A stretch of 21,901 nucleotides of DNA. Origin: an uncultured Carnobacteriaceae bacterium. GTDB taxonomy: Bacteria; Bacillota; Bacilli; Lactobacillales; Aerococcaceae. The notes under the pieces are model-generated. The model was not told the origin of the DNA and made no database searches. It saw nothing but the letters and a program-made list of their open reading frames with translations. This document shows positions 1 to 7,713 of this stretch, piece after piece. The position numbers were made by a program, and so were the translations under genes. Location: NCBI GenBank assembly GCA_938039195.1, contig CALHVK010000035.1, positions 1-21,901 of the forward strand. The letters are read 5' to 3'. Each line of letters opens with the position of its first letter. Position 1 is the first letter of the stretch.

Positions 1-1
1 G

Positions 2-226
2 AAAACAATCGAAACTATTCTTAAAGGTTTAGGATATGATGTGACTGCTGATGGTTACTTTGATAACAAAACAACTGCAGCTGTCAAAGAATTCCAAAAA
101 TCAAAAGGTTTATCAGAAACTGGTGAAGTGGACGAGAAAACTGGTACAGCTTTAATGAGTGCGATTCGTGATGCTTTAAAAGCAAACGATACTCAATATA
201 AAGCCGCAGTAAAAGCTTTACAATAA
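2..226 (+). CDS. C-terminal fragment of an S41-type (CtpA-like) secreted peptidase, peptidoglycan-binding domain
   Basis: The 5' end lies outside the window; the open frame enters at base 2 and stops at TAA 224-226, followed by a second TAA. The 74 visible residues look like a PG_binding_1 repeat: a helix with ILKGLGYDV, the signature GYFDNKTTAAVKEFQKSKGL, then a glycine-containing turn and a final helix (TGTALMSAIRDAL). In Lactobacillales, S41 carboxy-terminal processing proteases often end in such a domain after PDZ and protease domains and lie directly upstream of lepB, as here. The protease identity therefore rests on context; only the wall-binding domain is visible. The valine codon GTG at 41 is internal, not a start. 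Alternative: another secreted wall hydrolase with the same terminal domain. Confidence 0.75.
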   Translation, partial: KTIETILKGLGYDVTADGYFDNKTTAAVKEFQKSKGLSETGEVDEKTGTALMSAIRDALKANDTQYKAAVKALQ

Positions 227-241
227 TAAAGGAGGATGGGA

Positions 242-898
242 ATGAACGAAGAAAACCAAATGGAAAATTCGACCTTATCTTCTATTGAAGAGAGATTAAA
301 CTCTCGTAAAGAAAAAGGGAATGACAAAAACAAAAAGAAATTACATCCAATTTTAGAAGAAATTTTAAGTTGGATTTGGTCAATTGCTGTTGCCAGTGTC
401 ATTATGGCCATCTTATATTTCTTTGTTGGGCGTCCATTCACAGTCAGTGGGCAATCGATGTATCCAACTCTTCATAATGGAGATCATATGATTATGTCGA
501 AATTAGGGGACATTAACCGTTTTGACGTAGTTGTACTACAAGCTCCAGATGAAGATAAAGAATACATTAAACGTGTCATCGGAATGCCTGGTGATACGCT
601 CGAAGTAAAGAATGGAATTCTTTATATTAATGGAAAAGCAGTAGATCAACCGTTTATAAACACAAATAACGACAAGAAGACTGTTTTCATCGATGACTTT
701 ACATTAAAAGAGTTGACTGGAGAGGATAAAGTTCCAGAAGGAAAATACTTTGTAATGGGAGATAATCGAGGGGTTTCTAAAGATAGTCGTATGATTGGAT
801 TTATTGATAAGTCAGCCATTGAAGGGAAAGCCGTATTTACAGTATGGCCAATCAACCGTATCAATGGAATGAAAGACTATTCTAATTTATATCAATAA
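242..898 (+). CDS. lepB: Signal peptidase I
   Basis: This membrane serine protease removes signal peptides from secreted proteins. With the start at 242 it has 218 residues: a charged Lys-rich cytoplasmic N terminus, one membrane segment at about 43-62 (ILSWIWSIAVASVIMAILYF), then the extracellular catalytic domain. The Ser nucleophile is in SGQSMYPTL (about S72). The Lys general base is in YIKRVIGMPGD (about K110), and the late box GDNRGVSKDSR is present. An ATG at 236 directly abuts the GGAGG (231-235) and leaves no spacing; the ATG at 242 gives 6 nt and is preferred. The gene follows the S41 peptidase fragment by 15 nt with no promoter visible, so the two are probably co-transcribed. A terminator follows. 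Confidence 0.95.
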   Translation: MNEENQMENSTLSSIEERLNSRKEKGNDKNKKKLHPILEEILSWIWSIAVASVIMAILYFFVGRPFTVSGQSMYPTLHNGDHMIMSKLGDINRFDVVVLQAPDEDKEYIKRVIGMPGDTLEVKNGILYINGKAVDQPFINTNNDKKTVFIDDFTLKELTGEDKVPEGKYFVMGDNRGVSKDSRMIGFIDKSAIEGKAVFTVWPINRINGMKDYSNLYQ

Positions 899-904
899 AG
901 AGTG

Positions 905-930
905 AAGAGACAGATTACTGTCTCTTTTTC
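905..930 (+). terminator. Intrinsic terminator after lepB
   Basis: A perfect 9-bp stem, AAGAGACAG (905-913) with CTGTCTCTT (918-926), has an ATTA loop and runs into a T tract. It closes the peptidase-lepB unit. Confidence 0.9.
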
Positions 931-976
931 TTTTATCTGAGAAATATTTTAAAACTGGAAAACGATTTCAATTTTA

Positions 977-1005
977 TTGACTTTCCATCAAAAACTTCGT
1001 AAAAT
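977..1005 (+). promoter_or_regulatory. Promoter of the mgtC-like gene
   Basis: TTGACT (977-982), a 17-nt spacer and TAAAAT (1000-1005) form a strong sigma-A type promoter. The predicted start near 1012 leaves a leader of only about 25 nt before the ATG at 1037. That is too short for a magnesium riboswitch of the kind found upstream of some mgt genes. Confidence 0.8.
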
Positions 1006-1036
1006 AGTAAAGTACATTTTTTAAAGGAGGAAGAAT

Positions 1037-1738
1037 ATGGATCAAGTTTTTGTGCGTTCATTTGATGCAATGTTAGAGCTAAGACATTTTACATCGATTA
1101 TTCTCGCATGCATTTGTGGACTATTAATTGGATATGAACGTAAAGCCAGAAATAAACAAGCCGGCGTTAAAACGCACGTGATTGTTTGTCTAACTTCCGC
1201 CTTAATGATGATCATTTCTAAAGAAGCATTTTTAGATACACCAGACTACGACACTTCTCGTGTTGCTGCACAAATCGTCAGTGGTATTTCCTTTATCGGT
1301 GGGGGTATCATCTTTATGCGTGATAAGAAAATTAGCGGTTTAACAACGGCTGCTGGTATTTGGGCAACATCAGGTATCGGAATGGCGATTGGCGGTGGAT
1401 TCTGGTTCTTTGGCTTTGTATGTAGTGTATTCGTCATGCTAATTCAATGGCTAACGCATGACTTTACAAAGCAACACCAAATCTATCAAGCAAGTATTAA
1501 TGGAACGGTCGGAGATATTTCACTCGTTCACGATATATATCAGTATTGTAATTTAGATCAATATCAAATTGCGAATGTAGATGTTAAAGATATCGGCGGC
1601 AAATATGAAATCAATATTCAGATTGAAAATGATAAACAAATCTCAATTGATGATATTGAAGCGACTATTAGGGAACGACATATTGACTTTAAGATTAAGA
1701 AAGTGAAGTTTAAGTCGTCAGAAAATAACCCACAATAA
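1037..1738 (+). CDS. MgtC/SapB family inner-membrane protein
   Basis: The 233-residue protein has the MgtC/SapB layout. An N-terminal hydrophobic half (about residues 18-145) has four to five membrane segments and the hallmark stretches CGLLIGYERK, GVKTHVIVCLTSAL, SGISFIGGGIIF and GLTTAAGIWATSGIGMAIG. A soluble, ACT-like C-terminal half (about 155-230) follows. Family members are linked to Mg2+ homeostasis, low-Mg2+ growth and, in some pathogens, inhibition of F-type ATPase, but many Gram-positive copies have no tested role. The start is supported by AAAGGAGG at 1023-1030 with 6-nt spacing. It is a single-gene unit with its own promoter and terminator, lying between lepB and rbgA-rnhB. Confidence 0.88.
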   Translation: MDQVFVRSFDAMLELRHFTSIILACICGLLIGYERKARNKQAGVKTHVIVCLTSALMMIISKEAFLDTPDYDTSRVAAQIVSGISFIGGGIIFMRDKKISGLTTAAGIWATSGIGMAIGGGFWFFGFVCSVFVMLIQWLTHDFTKQHQIYQASINGTVGDISLVHDIYQYCNLDQYQIANVDVKDIGGKYEINIQIENDKQISIDDIEATIRERHIDFKIKKVKFKSSENNPQ

Positions 1739-1745
1739 TAATGGT

Positions 1746-1773
1746 GAGACTGGAGAATTTCAGTCTCTTTTTA
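1746..1773 (+). terminator. Intrinsic terminator after the mgtC-like gene
   Basis: GAGACTG (1746-1752) pairs with CAGTCTC (1761-1767) over an 8-nt loop, followed by TTTTT (1768-1772). Confidence 0.85.
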
Positions 1774-1788
1774 TTTAAGTTTGGTGTA

Positions 1789-1817
1789 TTGATATTCCAT
1801 TTCTAAATTGTTAAACT
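1789..1817 (+). promoter_or_regulatory. Probable promoter of the nitroreductase gene
   Basis: TTGATA (1789-1794), a 17-nt spacer and TAAACT (1812-1817), with TGT immediately before it as an extended -10. The -10 is weak (4 of 6 consensus bases), but position and spacing fit. TATGAT at 1825-1830 is an alternative -10 without a good -35. Confidence 0.55.
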
Positions 1818-1865
1818 AAATACGTATGATGAGTAGTAGATTTTAAATCAAAGGGGATTTGTACA

Positions 1866-2516
1866 ATGAACAGAGAAGAAGTTATAGAATTACAACATCG
1901 ACGCTATGCAACGAAAAAATTTGACCCTGCACGTCGGATTTCTGATGAAGATTGGGCCTCCCTTGTAGAAGTTGGTAGATTAGCACCGTCTTCACTCGGA
2001 TTTGAGCCTTGGAAGATGCTTCTATTAAACAATGAAGAAATGAAGCAAGATTTAAAATCAATCGCTTGGGGAGCTTCAATGATAGATGGAGCTAGTCATT
2101 TTGTAATTTATTTAGCGCGTAAAGGCGTAAACTACGAAACTCCTTATATCGAAAGATTAATGCGAGAAGTGAGACATAGAAGTTATGATCCAGAATCTGC
2201 TTATGCGCACCGCATTAAAAGCTTCCAAGAAAGTGATGCAATGCTAAATGATGAACGTTCACTTTTTGATTGGGCTAGTAAACAAACCTATATTCAAATG
2301 GCGAATATGATGAATGCTGCTGCTTTGATGGGAATGGACTCTTGTCCGATTGAAGGATACAACAAAGCAAAAGTAGAAGCGTATTTAGAAGAAAAAGGCG
2401 TTCTTGATACATCAGAATTCGGGGTATCCGTTATGTGTGCTTTTGGATATCGCAACGAAGAAATTAAACCGAAAGTTCGTTGGAATACAGAAAGTATTTA
2501 TGAAGTCATCGATTAG
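1866..2516 (+). CDS. Nitroreductase-family NAD(P)H-dependent flavin oxidoreductase
   Basis: The 216-residue protein matches the FMN-binding nitroreductase fold at its usual length. The N terminus has HRRYATKKFDP, the Arg-rich FMN phosphate contact. RLAPSSLGFEPWKMLLL (about residues 38-54) is the conserved flavin-binding segment. The C-terminal GMDSCPIEGYN and VMCAFGYRNEE are also typical. Such enzymes reduce nitroaromatics, quinones or flavins in the cytosol; the physiological substrate cannot be told from sequence. AAAGGGG (about 1850-1856) precedes the ATG. The gene is monocistronic, with its own promoter and terminator. Confidence 0.9.
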   Translation: MNREEVIELQHRRYATKKFDPARRISDEDWASLVEVGRLAPSSLGFEPWKMLLLNNEEMKQDLKSIAWGASMIDGASHFVIYLARKGVNYETPYIERLMREVRHRSYDPESAYAHRIKSFQESDAMLNDERSLFDWASKQTYIQMANMMNAAALMGMDSCPIEGYNKAKVEAYLEEKGVLDTSEFGVSVMCAFGYRNEEIKPKVRWNTESIYEVID

Positions 2517-2535
2517 CCGTGTAGTAAATTAATGG

Positions 2536-2584
2536 AATCTCAGTACAATAGCGATGAGTAGTTGCTACTGTGCTGAGATTTTTC
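2536..2584 (+). terminator. Long-stem intrinsic terminator after the nitroreductase gene
   Basis: The left arm begins AATCTCAG (2536) and the right arm ends CTGAGATT (2580). About 17 bp form with one T-G wobble and one mismatch over an ~11-nt loop; five T residues follow at 2579-2583. Confidence 0.75.
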
Positions 2585-2626
2585 ATTATCGGAATAAGGA
2601 ATAGAACGGAAAAATGAGCTAAAACA

Positions 2627-2635
2627 TGGTATAAT
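2627..2635 (+). promoter_or_regulatory. Extended -10 promoter of rbgA-rnhB
   Basis: TGG followed by a perfect TATAAT (2630-2635) is an extended -10. No recognisable -35 lies 16-18 bp upstream. Transcription would start near 2642, giving a leader of about 50 nt. Confidence 0.7.
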
Positions 2636-2693
2636 GTTTGTTGGTTCTATATGAATGATTTATTGAATGTTAAATAGAAAGGATTCGAAACGT

Positions 2694-3554
2694 ATGGCAA
2701 CAATCCAATGGTTCCCAGGGCATATGGCCAAAGCGCGTAGGGAAGCAACAGAAAAACTAAAACTCGTCGATGTTGTGATTGAAATGGTGGACGCTCGTAT
2801 TCCAGAATCAAGTCGCAATCCTATTATCGAAGAGATTAAAGGACAAAAGAAACAATTAATCTTATTAAACAAAGTCGATTTATCTGATCCATCTCAAACG
2901 AAACGCTGGAATGACTATTTCACAAGCCAAGGGATCAAAGTACTTTCAACAGAAGCAAAAGATGGAAAAGGAATTAAACAAGTAAAGGCAGCAATTAAAG
3001 AACTAATGGCACCTGTATTTGAAAAGAATCTTGAAAAAGGGATTCGTCCAAGACCTATCCGCTTAATGGTGCTTGGAATTCCAAACGTTGGGAAATCAAC
3101 TTTTATCAATCGAATGATTAATAAAAATCAAGCAGAAACAGCAAATCGTCCTGGTGTTACAAAAGGACAACGATGGTTAAAAATTGGAAATGACTTCGAG
3201 TTATTAGATACACCAGGGATTCTATGGCCCAAGTTTGAAAGTGAAGAAGTTGGAAATAAACTAGCCCTTACCGGTGCTATTAAAGACGCACTCCTTCATA
3301 TGGATGATATTGCACTCTTTGCTCTTAGTCAGTTTACATTAGATTACCCAGGATATTTAAAGAAAGCGTATCGATTAACCGATGACGATTTGGAACTTCC
3401 TAATGTCGATTTATTAATGTTAATTACTAAGAATTTAGGCTTTAAAGATGACTATGAGAAGGCGAGTGAACGAATCGTATTTGATATTCGTTCTGGAAAG
3501 TTAGGTCGTTATACATTAGACCAAGCGCCTGTTTCTTTAACGGAGGAAGTATAA
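2694..3554 (+). CDS. rbgA: Ribosome biogenesis GTPase RbgA (YlqF)
   Basis: RbgA is needed for late 50S subunit assembly. The 286-residue protein has circularly permuted GTPase motifs in the order G4-G5-G1-G2-G3: NKVD (59-62), STEAKDG, GIPNVGKST (about 128-136), a GVT-type G2 region and DTPG (172-175). The N terminus ATIQWFPGHMAKARRE matches the family signature, so the start is the ATG at 2694, with AAAGGA at 2678-2683, rather than the in-frame ATG at 2667, which would add nine unrelated residues. The C-terminal domain matches the RbgA ribosome-binding region. The stop codon shares one base with the rnhB start (TAATG), so the pair is probably translationally coupled. Confidence 0.95.
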   Translation: MATIQWFPGHMAKARREATEKLKLVDVVIEMVDARIPESSRNPIIEEIKGQKKQLILLNKVDLSDPSQTKRWNDYFTSQGIKVLSTEAKDGKGIKQVKAAIKELMAPVFEKNLEKGIRPRPIRLMVLGIPNVGKSTFINRMINKNQAETANRPGVTKGQRWLKIGNDFELLDTPGILWPKFESEEVGNKLALTGAIKDALLHMDDIALFALSQFTLDYPGYLKKAYRLTDDDLELPNVDLLMLITKNLGFKDDYEKASERIVFDIRSGKLGRYTLDQAPVSLTEEV

Positions 3555-4321
3555 TGGAAAAACTTTCTATCAAAGAAATCAAATTGATTCTTGAAGAAAT
3601 TCAAACGTTATCGGATGAGCGTTTAACCGCACTTCGAGGCGACGACCGTAAAGGTGTACAAGATTTAATTGCTAGATTTGAACGTCAATATGCAAAAAAA
3701 GCTGAACGTGCTGCTCACTTTGAAGAAATGCAAAAGTATGAACGTGCTGCTAAACAAAAAGGATATCACTTGATTGCAGGAATTGATGAAGTAGGTCGTG
3801 GTCCACTTGCTGGTCCAGTAGTTGCGGCTGCTGTCATTCTTCCTGAAGGAATGGAAGATATCGGATTGGACGATTCGAAGAAGTTAAGCGCCAAGAAGCG
3901 TGCTGAAATTTTTGAAATCATTAAAGAACAAGCTCTTGCGATTGGTATCGGTATTGTCGACGCGTTTACGATTGATAAGATTAATATATACGAAGCGAGT
4001 AAAGTGGCAATGAAGCGAGCGATTGAATTGCTACCAGAACAACCAGATTATTTATTAATTGATGCAATGAAACTTGAAACGGGGATTCCAGAAGAAGGAA
4101 TCATAAAAGGAGACGCAAAGAGTATTTCTATCGCAGCAGCAAGTATTGTGGCTAAAGAGGTAAGGGATCAAATGATGAAGGATTACGAACAATTGTATCC
4201 TGGTTACGGCTTTGCGCAAAATGCTGGTTATGGTACGAAAGTTCATCTTGAAGGTCTTGAAAAATTAGGACCAACACCGATTCACCGCATGACGTTTGCA
4301 CCGGTTAAAGATTACCAATAA
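3554..4321 (+). CDS. rnhB: Ribonuclease HII
   Basis: RNase HII cleaves RNA in RNA-DNA hybrids and at single ribonucleotides in DNA. Of 255 residues, the first ~70 form the helical extension usual in Firmicutes RnhB. The catalytic domain follows: GIDEVGRGPLAGP with D78 and E79, DDSKKLS, LLIDAM with another acidic ligand, and GDAKSISIAAASIVAKEVRD. It ends with GYGTKVHLEGLEKLGPTPIHR. GGAGG (3542-3546) inside the end of rbgA serves as the ribosome site, and the ATG overlaps the rbgA stop by one base. The terminator just downstream ends the rbgA-rnhB message. Confidence 0.96.
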   Translation: MEKLSIKEIKLILEEIQTLSDERLTALRGDDRKGVQDLIARFERQYAKKAERAAHFEEMQKYERAAKQKGYHLIAGIDEVGRGPLAGPVVAAAVILPEGMEDIGLDDSKKLSAKKRAEIFEIIKEQALAIGIGIVDAFTIDKINIYEASKVAMKRAIELLPEQPDYLLIDAMKLETGIPEEGIIKGDAKSISIAAASIVAKEVRDQMMKDYEQLYPGYGFAQNAGYGTKVHLEGLEKLGPTPIHRMTFAPVKDYQ

Positions 4322-4333
4322 AAACCAAAACAG

Positions 4334-4385
4334 AACTCTTTCTCGTAAATAGTATTGAAAGACTATTTCGAGAGGGAGTTTTTTT
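4334..4385 (+). terminator. Intrinsic terminator after rnhB that contains the dprA ribosome site
   Basis: The left arm AACTCTTTCTCG plus AAATAGT (4334-4353, with one bulged T) pairs with ACTATTTCGAGAGGGAGTT (4362-4380), about 19 bp including two wobble pairs. The loop is about 8 nt and seven T residues (4379-4385) follow. The dprA ATG is the very next base. The GAGGGAG in the 3' arm (4372-4378) is the only Shine-Dalgarno-like sequence in front of it. Confidence 0.85.
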
Positions 4386-5252
4386 ATGATTTGGACAAAA
4401 CGTAGATTACTAGTAGCGGTGGCGATGAGTGATACTTTAACCAGTAAGCAATTCTATGAATTATTTATTCGACTGGAAGAAGATATGTTTCTAAATGAAA
4501 CCTTTGTTTTAGGGGATTTAAAGTATTCATTACCTGAAGAAACCAATAAATGGATAGAGTCCATGGATTGGGATTTGGAGATTAAAAGATTGCAAGAAGA
4601 AAAAGTTAAGGTGATCACCATTTTGGATGGTGCTTATCCTCAAAGGTTGAAAGAAATATACTTACCTCCTATTGTATTATTTTATAGAGGGAATTTGTCG
4701 CTTCTAAATCAGAGAGCAGTTGCAATTGTAGGGTCAAGAGATTATTCTAAATATGCAAAGAATTGTATCCATGAATTAATCCCTGTGCTTGTTAATGATG
4801 ATATTGTAGTCATCAGCGGATTAGCTCGGGGTGTTGATACATTAGCTCATGAAGAGACGCTTAAAGCAGATGGAAATACAATAGCCGTTATCGGGAGTGG
4901 ATTGGATGTGGTATATCCACCTGAAAACTCAAAGCTTTACGATGTAATTGCTAAAAGAGGTTTAATCCTTTCAGAATATCCATTGCAGAGTCGCCCTTTA
5001 AAATTCCATTTTCCATATCGTAATCGCATCATCGCCGGACTTAGTCATGGAGTGTGTGTCATAGAAGCGAAAGAGAAAAGTGGAAGCCTCATTACAGCGA
5101 ATTTAGCTTTAAGTGAAAATAGAGAAGTTTTCGCAGTTCCTGGAAGTATATTCTCTATCCATTCGAAAGGGACTAATAGCCTTATCGAAGCAGGAGCTTG
5201 TCTTGTTTCGAGTGGTGAAACGATCTCTAAAAATCTTAAATATTTTCCTTAA
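4386..5252 (+). CDS. dprA: DNA processing protein DprA (Smf)
   Basis: DprA protects incoming single-stranded DNA during natural transformation and loads RecA on it. The 288-residue protein has a helical N-terminal SAM-like region (about 1-75) and an extended Rossmann fold. Visible motifs are VAIVGSR (about 112-118), SGLARGVDTLAHE (144-156), VIGSGLDVVYPPEN, FPYRNRIIAGLSHGVCVIEA, SGSLITANLALSENREVFAVPGS and a final GTNSLIEAGA. It stops soon after and lacks the C-terminal winged-helix domain of longer homologues, like the pneumococcal protein. No competence (cin-box) promoter is visible. Expression may depend on read-through of the preceding terminator, whose 3' arm carries the ribosome site. 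A later start is possible but no better ribosome site is seen. Confidence 0.94.
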   Translation: MIWTKRRLLVAVAMSDTLTSKQFYELFIRLEEDMFLNETFVLGDLKYSLPEETNKWIESMDWDLEIKRLQEEKVKVITILDGAYPQRLKEIYLPPIVLFYRGNLSLLNQRAVAIVGSRDYSKYAKNCIHELIPVLVNDDIVVISGLARGVDTLAHEETLKADGNTIAVIGSGLDVVYPPENSKLYDVIAKRGLILSEYPLQSRPLKFHFPYRNRIIAGLSHGVCVIEAKEKSGSLITANLALSENREVFAVPGSIFSIHSKGTNSLIEAGACLVSSGETISKNLKYFP

Positions 5253-5259
5253 AAATGAA

Positions 5260-5384
5260 ATCTAACAGTTTAAGAGATTGTTTTGTTGCCTTGACAAAAA
5301 GAATGTGTTTAGATATGATGACAAAAGATAATTTAAGCAATCTCACTATTCTTGGGCTTTCTTAGCTTGAGAAAACTGTTAGAT
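5260..5384. repeat. 12-bp inverted repeat flanking the topA promoter
   Basis: ATCTAACAGTTT (5260-5271) and its exact complement AAACTGTTAGAT (5373-5384) lie on either side of the topA promoter with 101 bp between them. The left arm starts 8 nt after the dprA stop; the right arm lies in the topA leader, 15 nt before its ribosome site. No T tract follows, so this is not a simple terminator. Confidence 0.7.
5291..5319 (+). promoter_or_regulatory. Promoter of topA
   Basis: A perfect TTGACA (5291-5296), a 17-nt spacer and TATGAT (5314-5319). Transcription near 5326 gives a leader of about 85 nt. In the leader, AATC and CACT (5339-5347) can pair with AGTGGATT (5387-5394), just before the AAGGAG ribosome site (5399-5404). 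Confidence 0.85.
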
Positions 5385-5411
5385 AGAGTGGATTAGGGAA
5401 GGAGCCATTTA

Positions 5412-7484
5412 ATGGTGAAGCAAAATCTAGTAATTGTAGAGTCTCCTACAAAAGCTAAAACCATTGAACGCTATTTAGGGAAAAACTTTAAAGTAGTTGC
5501 CAGTAAAGGGCACCTACGTGATTTGCCTAAAAGTAAAATGGGCGTAGATATTGAACATAATTATGAACCACATTACATTTCAATTCGTGGGAAAGGTGAT
5601 TTAATTAAATCGCTAAAAAAAGAAGCAGCAAAAGCAGATGCTGTTTATCTCGCGAGTGACCCGGATAGAGAAGGGGAAGCTATTTCTTGGCATTTAGCAC
5701 ATTTGTTAGGATTAGATTTAAATGCACCAATCCGTGTGGAATTTAATGAGATTACAAAAGATGCAATTAAAGAAGCATTCAAGAATCCAAGAAAAATTGA
5801 TATGGACTTAGTGGATGCGCAACAAGCTCGTCGTATTTTAGACCGTCTTGTTGGATACACTTTATCTCCTATTTTATGGAAGAAAGTGAAAAAAGGTCTC
5901 AGTGCAGGTCGTGTTCAAAGTATCGCTGTGAAGTTGATTATTGATCGTGAAAATGAAATCAAAGCCTTTGTTCCAGAAGAATATTGGACTCTGGAAGGTC
6001 AATTCAAGAAAGAAAAGAAAGCTTTCACAGCCAATTACTACGGTACAACTGCTGAAAAAGCAAACTTAGAAAAAGAAAAAACAGTAAAAGCGGTTATGTC
6101 TGAGATTTCAGAGAAGAAACCATTTACTGTAACAAAAGTGACGAAGAAAGAACGTAAACGTAATCCAGCAGCTCCTTTTACAACAAGTAGCTTGCAACAA
6201 GATGCGTCAAACCGATTAAACTTCAGAACACGAAAAACGATGATGGTAGCCCAACAACTTTATGAAGGGGTATCGCTTGGACGTAGTGGTTCAGTCGGTT
6301 TAATTACTTATATGCGTACAGACTCAACTCGTATCTCTGCAACGGCTCAAAACGAGGCTTCTGAGTTCATTGAGAAAGAGTTTGGTAAAGAATACTGTCT
6401 TACGTCTAAACGCGCTGTAAAGAACGCTGATGGCGCTCAAGACGCACACGAAGCGATTCGTCCGTCTTCAGTTCTTCGTACACCAGATTCAATCGCAAGT
6501 TATTTAACAAAAGATCAATTAAAATTATATACTTTGATTTGGTCACGTTTCGTAGCAAGTCAAATGACAGCTGCCGTCTATGATACTGTACAAGTAGATT
6601 TAGAACAAAATAACCATGTGTTTAAAGCGAACGGTTCAACAATTAAGTTCGCTGGATATCAAAAGGTTTACCAAGATAATGCAGAAGCGAAAAAAGGAAA
6701 TGTCCTTCCTGAAATGCAAGTTGGGGATGAAGTGCAATTAGCTAAACTAAATCCTGAACAACATTTCACGCAACCACCTGCACGTTATTCTGAAGCTACT
6801 TTAATTAAAACATTGGAAGAAATCGGTGTGGGTCGTCCGTCAACTTACGCGCCAACAATTGAAACCATTCAAAAACGTTATTACGTTAAATTAGTTTCTA
6901 AACGTTTTGAACCAACAGAACTTGGATATGTTGTTCATCAAATGATCGAACAATACTTCCCAAATATTGTGGATACTCATTTCACAGCTTCTATGGAAGA
7001 TAATCTTGACCTTGTTGAAGAAGGAAAAGAAGAGTGGGTACAAGTAATCGACAAGTTCTACCAACCATTTAAAGTAGAAGTGGATAAGGCAGAAGTTGAA
7101 ATCGAGAAAGTTCAAATTAAAGATGAACCAGCTGGATTTAACTGCGAAAAATGTGGGCATCCAATGGTCATTAAATTAGGTCGATTTGGTAAATTCTACG
7201 CATGTACCAATTTCCCAGAATGTCACCATACTCAAGCCATCGTGAAAGATATAGGGATCACTTGTCCAACATGTGGTAAAGGGAAAGTAATTGAGCGTAA
7301 ATCGAAGAAGAATCGCTTGTTCTACGGTTGTGATCGTTATCCTAAATGCGAATTTGTATCATGGGATAAACCAATCGGACGCAATTGTCCAAAATGTGAC
7401 CACTACTTAGTTGAGAAAAAAGGTCGCGGTGGAAAACAAATTGCATGTAGTAACTGTGATTATAAAGAAGCCGTTCAAAAATAA
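5412..7484 (+). CDS. topA: DNA topoisomerase I
   Basis: This type IA topoisomerase relaxes negative supercoils by single-strand passage. Of 690 residues, the N-terminal Toprim domain shows VIVESPTKAKTIE (E10) and the acidic cluster SDPDREGEAISW (D83, D85, E87). The active-site tyrosine is Y300 in GLITYMRTDST. The conserved IGVGRPSTYAPTI follows. The C terminus carries three zinc-ribbon modules, each with four cysteines: about CEKC to FPEC, CPTC to YPKC, and CPKC to CSNC. AAGGAG at 5399-5404 supports the ATG at 5412. The gene has its own promoter and a strong terminator, so it is a single-gene unit; xerC starts a separate one. Confidence 0.97.
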   Translation: MVKQNLVIVESPTKAKTIERYLGKNFKVVASKGHLRDLPKSKMGVDIEHNYEPHYISIRGKGDLIKSLKKEAAKADAVYLASDPDREGEAISWHLAHLLGLDLNAPIRVEFNEITKDAIKEAFKNPRKIDMDLVDAQQARRILDRLVGYTLSPILWKKVKKGLSAGRVQSIAVKLIIDRENEIKAFVPEEYWTLEGQFKKEKKAFTANYYGTTAEKANLEKEKTVKAVMSEISEKKPFTVTKVTKKERKRNPAAPFTTSSLQQDASNRLNFRTRKTMMVAQQLYEGVSLGRSGSVGLITYMRTDSTRISATAQNEASEFIEKEFGKEYCLTSKRAVKNADGAQDAHEAIRPSSVLRTPDSIASYLTKDQLKLYTLIWSRFVASQMTAAVYDTVQVDLEQNNHVFKANGSTIKFAGYQKVYQDNAEAKKGNVLPEMQVGDEVQLAKLNPEQHFTQPPARYSEATLIKTLEEIGVGRPSTYAPTIETIQKRYYVKLVSKRFEPTELGYVVHQMIEQYFPNIVDTHFTASMEDNLDLVEEGKEEWVQVIDKFYQPFKVEVDKAEVEIEKVQIKDEPAGFNCEKCGHPMVIKLGRFGKFYACTNFPECHHTQAIVKDIGITCPTCGKGKVIERKSKKNRLFYGCDRYPKCEFVSWDKPIGRNCPKCDHYLVEKKGRGGKQIACSNCDYKEAVQK

Positions 7485-7488
7485 AGAC

Positions 7489-7522
7489 AAAGAGCACTTA
7501 GAAGAATCTAGGTGCTCTTTTT
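7489..7522 (+). terminator. Intrinsic terminator after topA
   Basis: A 14-bp stem, AAAGAGCACTTAGA (7489-7502) with TCTAGGTGCTCTTT (7507-7520), has one T-G wobble, an AGAA tetraloop and a five-T tail. It starts 4 nt after the topA stop. Confidence 0.92.
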
Positions 7523-7713
7523 GTTTTCGCGAATAATACTAGTGGGGGGATTTATGCGCAGTGGTTTATTAAACTATATTAGCTTATTATGAAAGAGAGC
7601 TGATAACTGCAAATAATTTATAAACAAATGTCTTATCAATTTGTACTCCTATTTAATCGCATTGCCCACACCCAAATCCTTCACACTGTGAAGGATTTTC
7701 CAACGTTCCATTT
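7523..7713. other. AT-rich left part of the gene-free topA-xerC gap
   Basis: I see no gene here. The only start preceded by a purine run (ATG 7554 after GTGGGGGGA) opens a 12-codon frame ending at TGA 7590-7592, with no recognisable sequence. No convincing promoter was found. A perfect hairpin at 7674-7698 marks the transition to the structured repeat. In Bacillus-type gene order trmFO would lie in this gap; no trace of it is readable. Confidence 0.6.
7674..7698. repeat. Perfect 12-bp palindrome bordering the structured repeat
   Basis: AAATCCTTCACA (7674-7685) and TGTGAAGGATTT (7687-7698) are exact inverted copies around a single C. Only four T residues follow on the plus strand, and the minus strand has three, so a terminator role is weak. 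Confidence 0.75.

Noticed and set aside
899..1036. Magnesium riboswitch in front of the mgtC-like gene.
   Set aside because: The promoter at 977-1005 leaves a leader of only about 25 nt.
4300..4386. Competence cin-box (TACGAATA) promoter for dprA.
   Set aside because: No close match is present on the plus strand in the 3' end of rnhB or the intergenic stretch.
7554..7592. Twelve-codon leader peptide after a GGGGGGA run.
   Set aside because: The purine run is not a proper Shine-Dalgarno sequence, the peptide has no regulatory codon pattern, and no attenuator hairpin with a T tract is linked to it.
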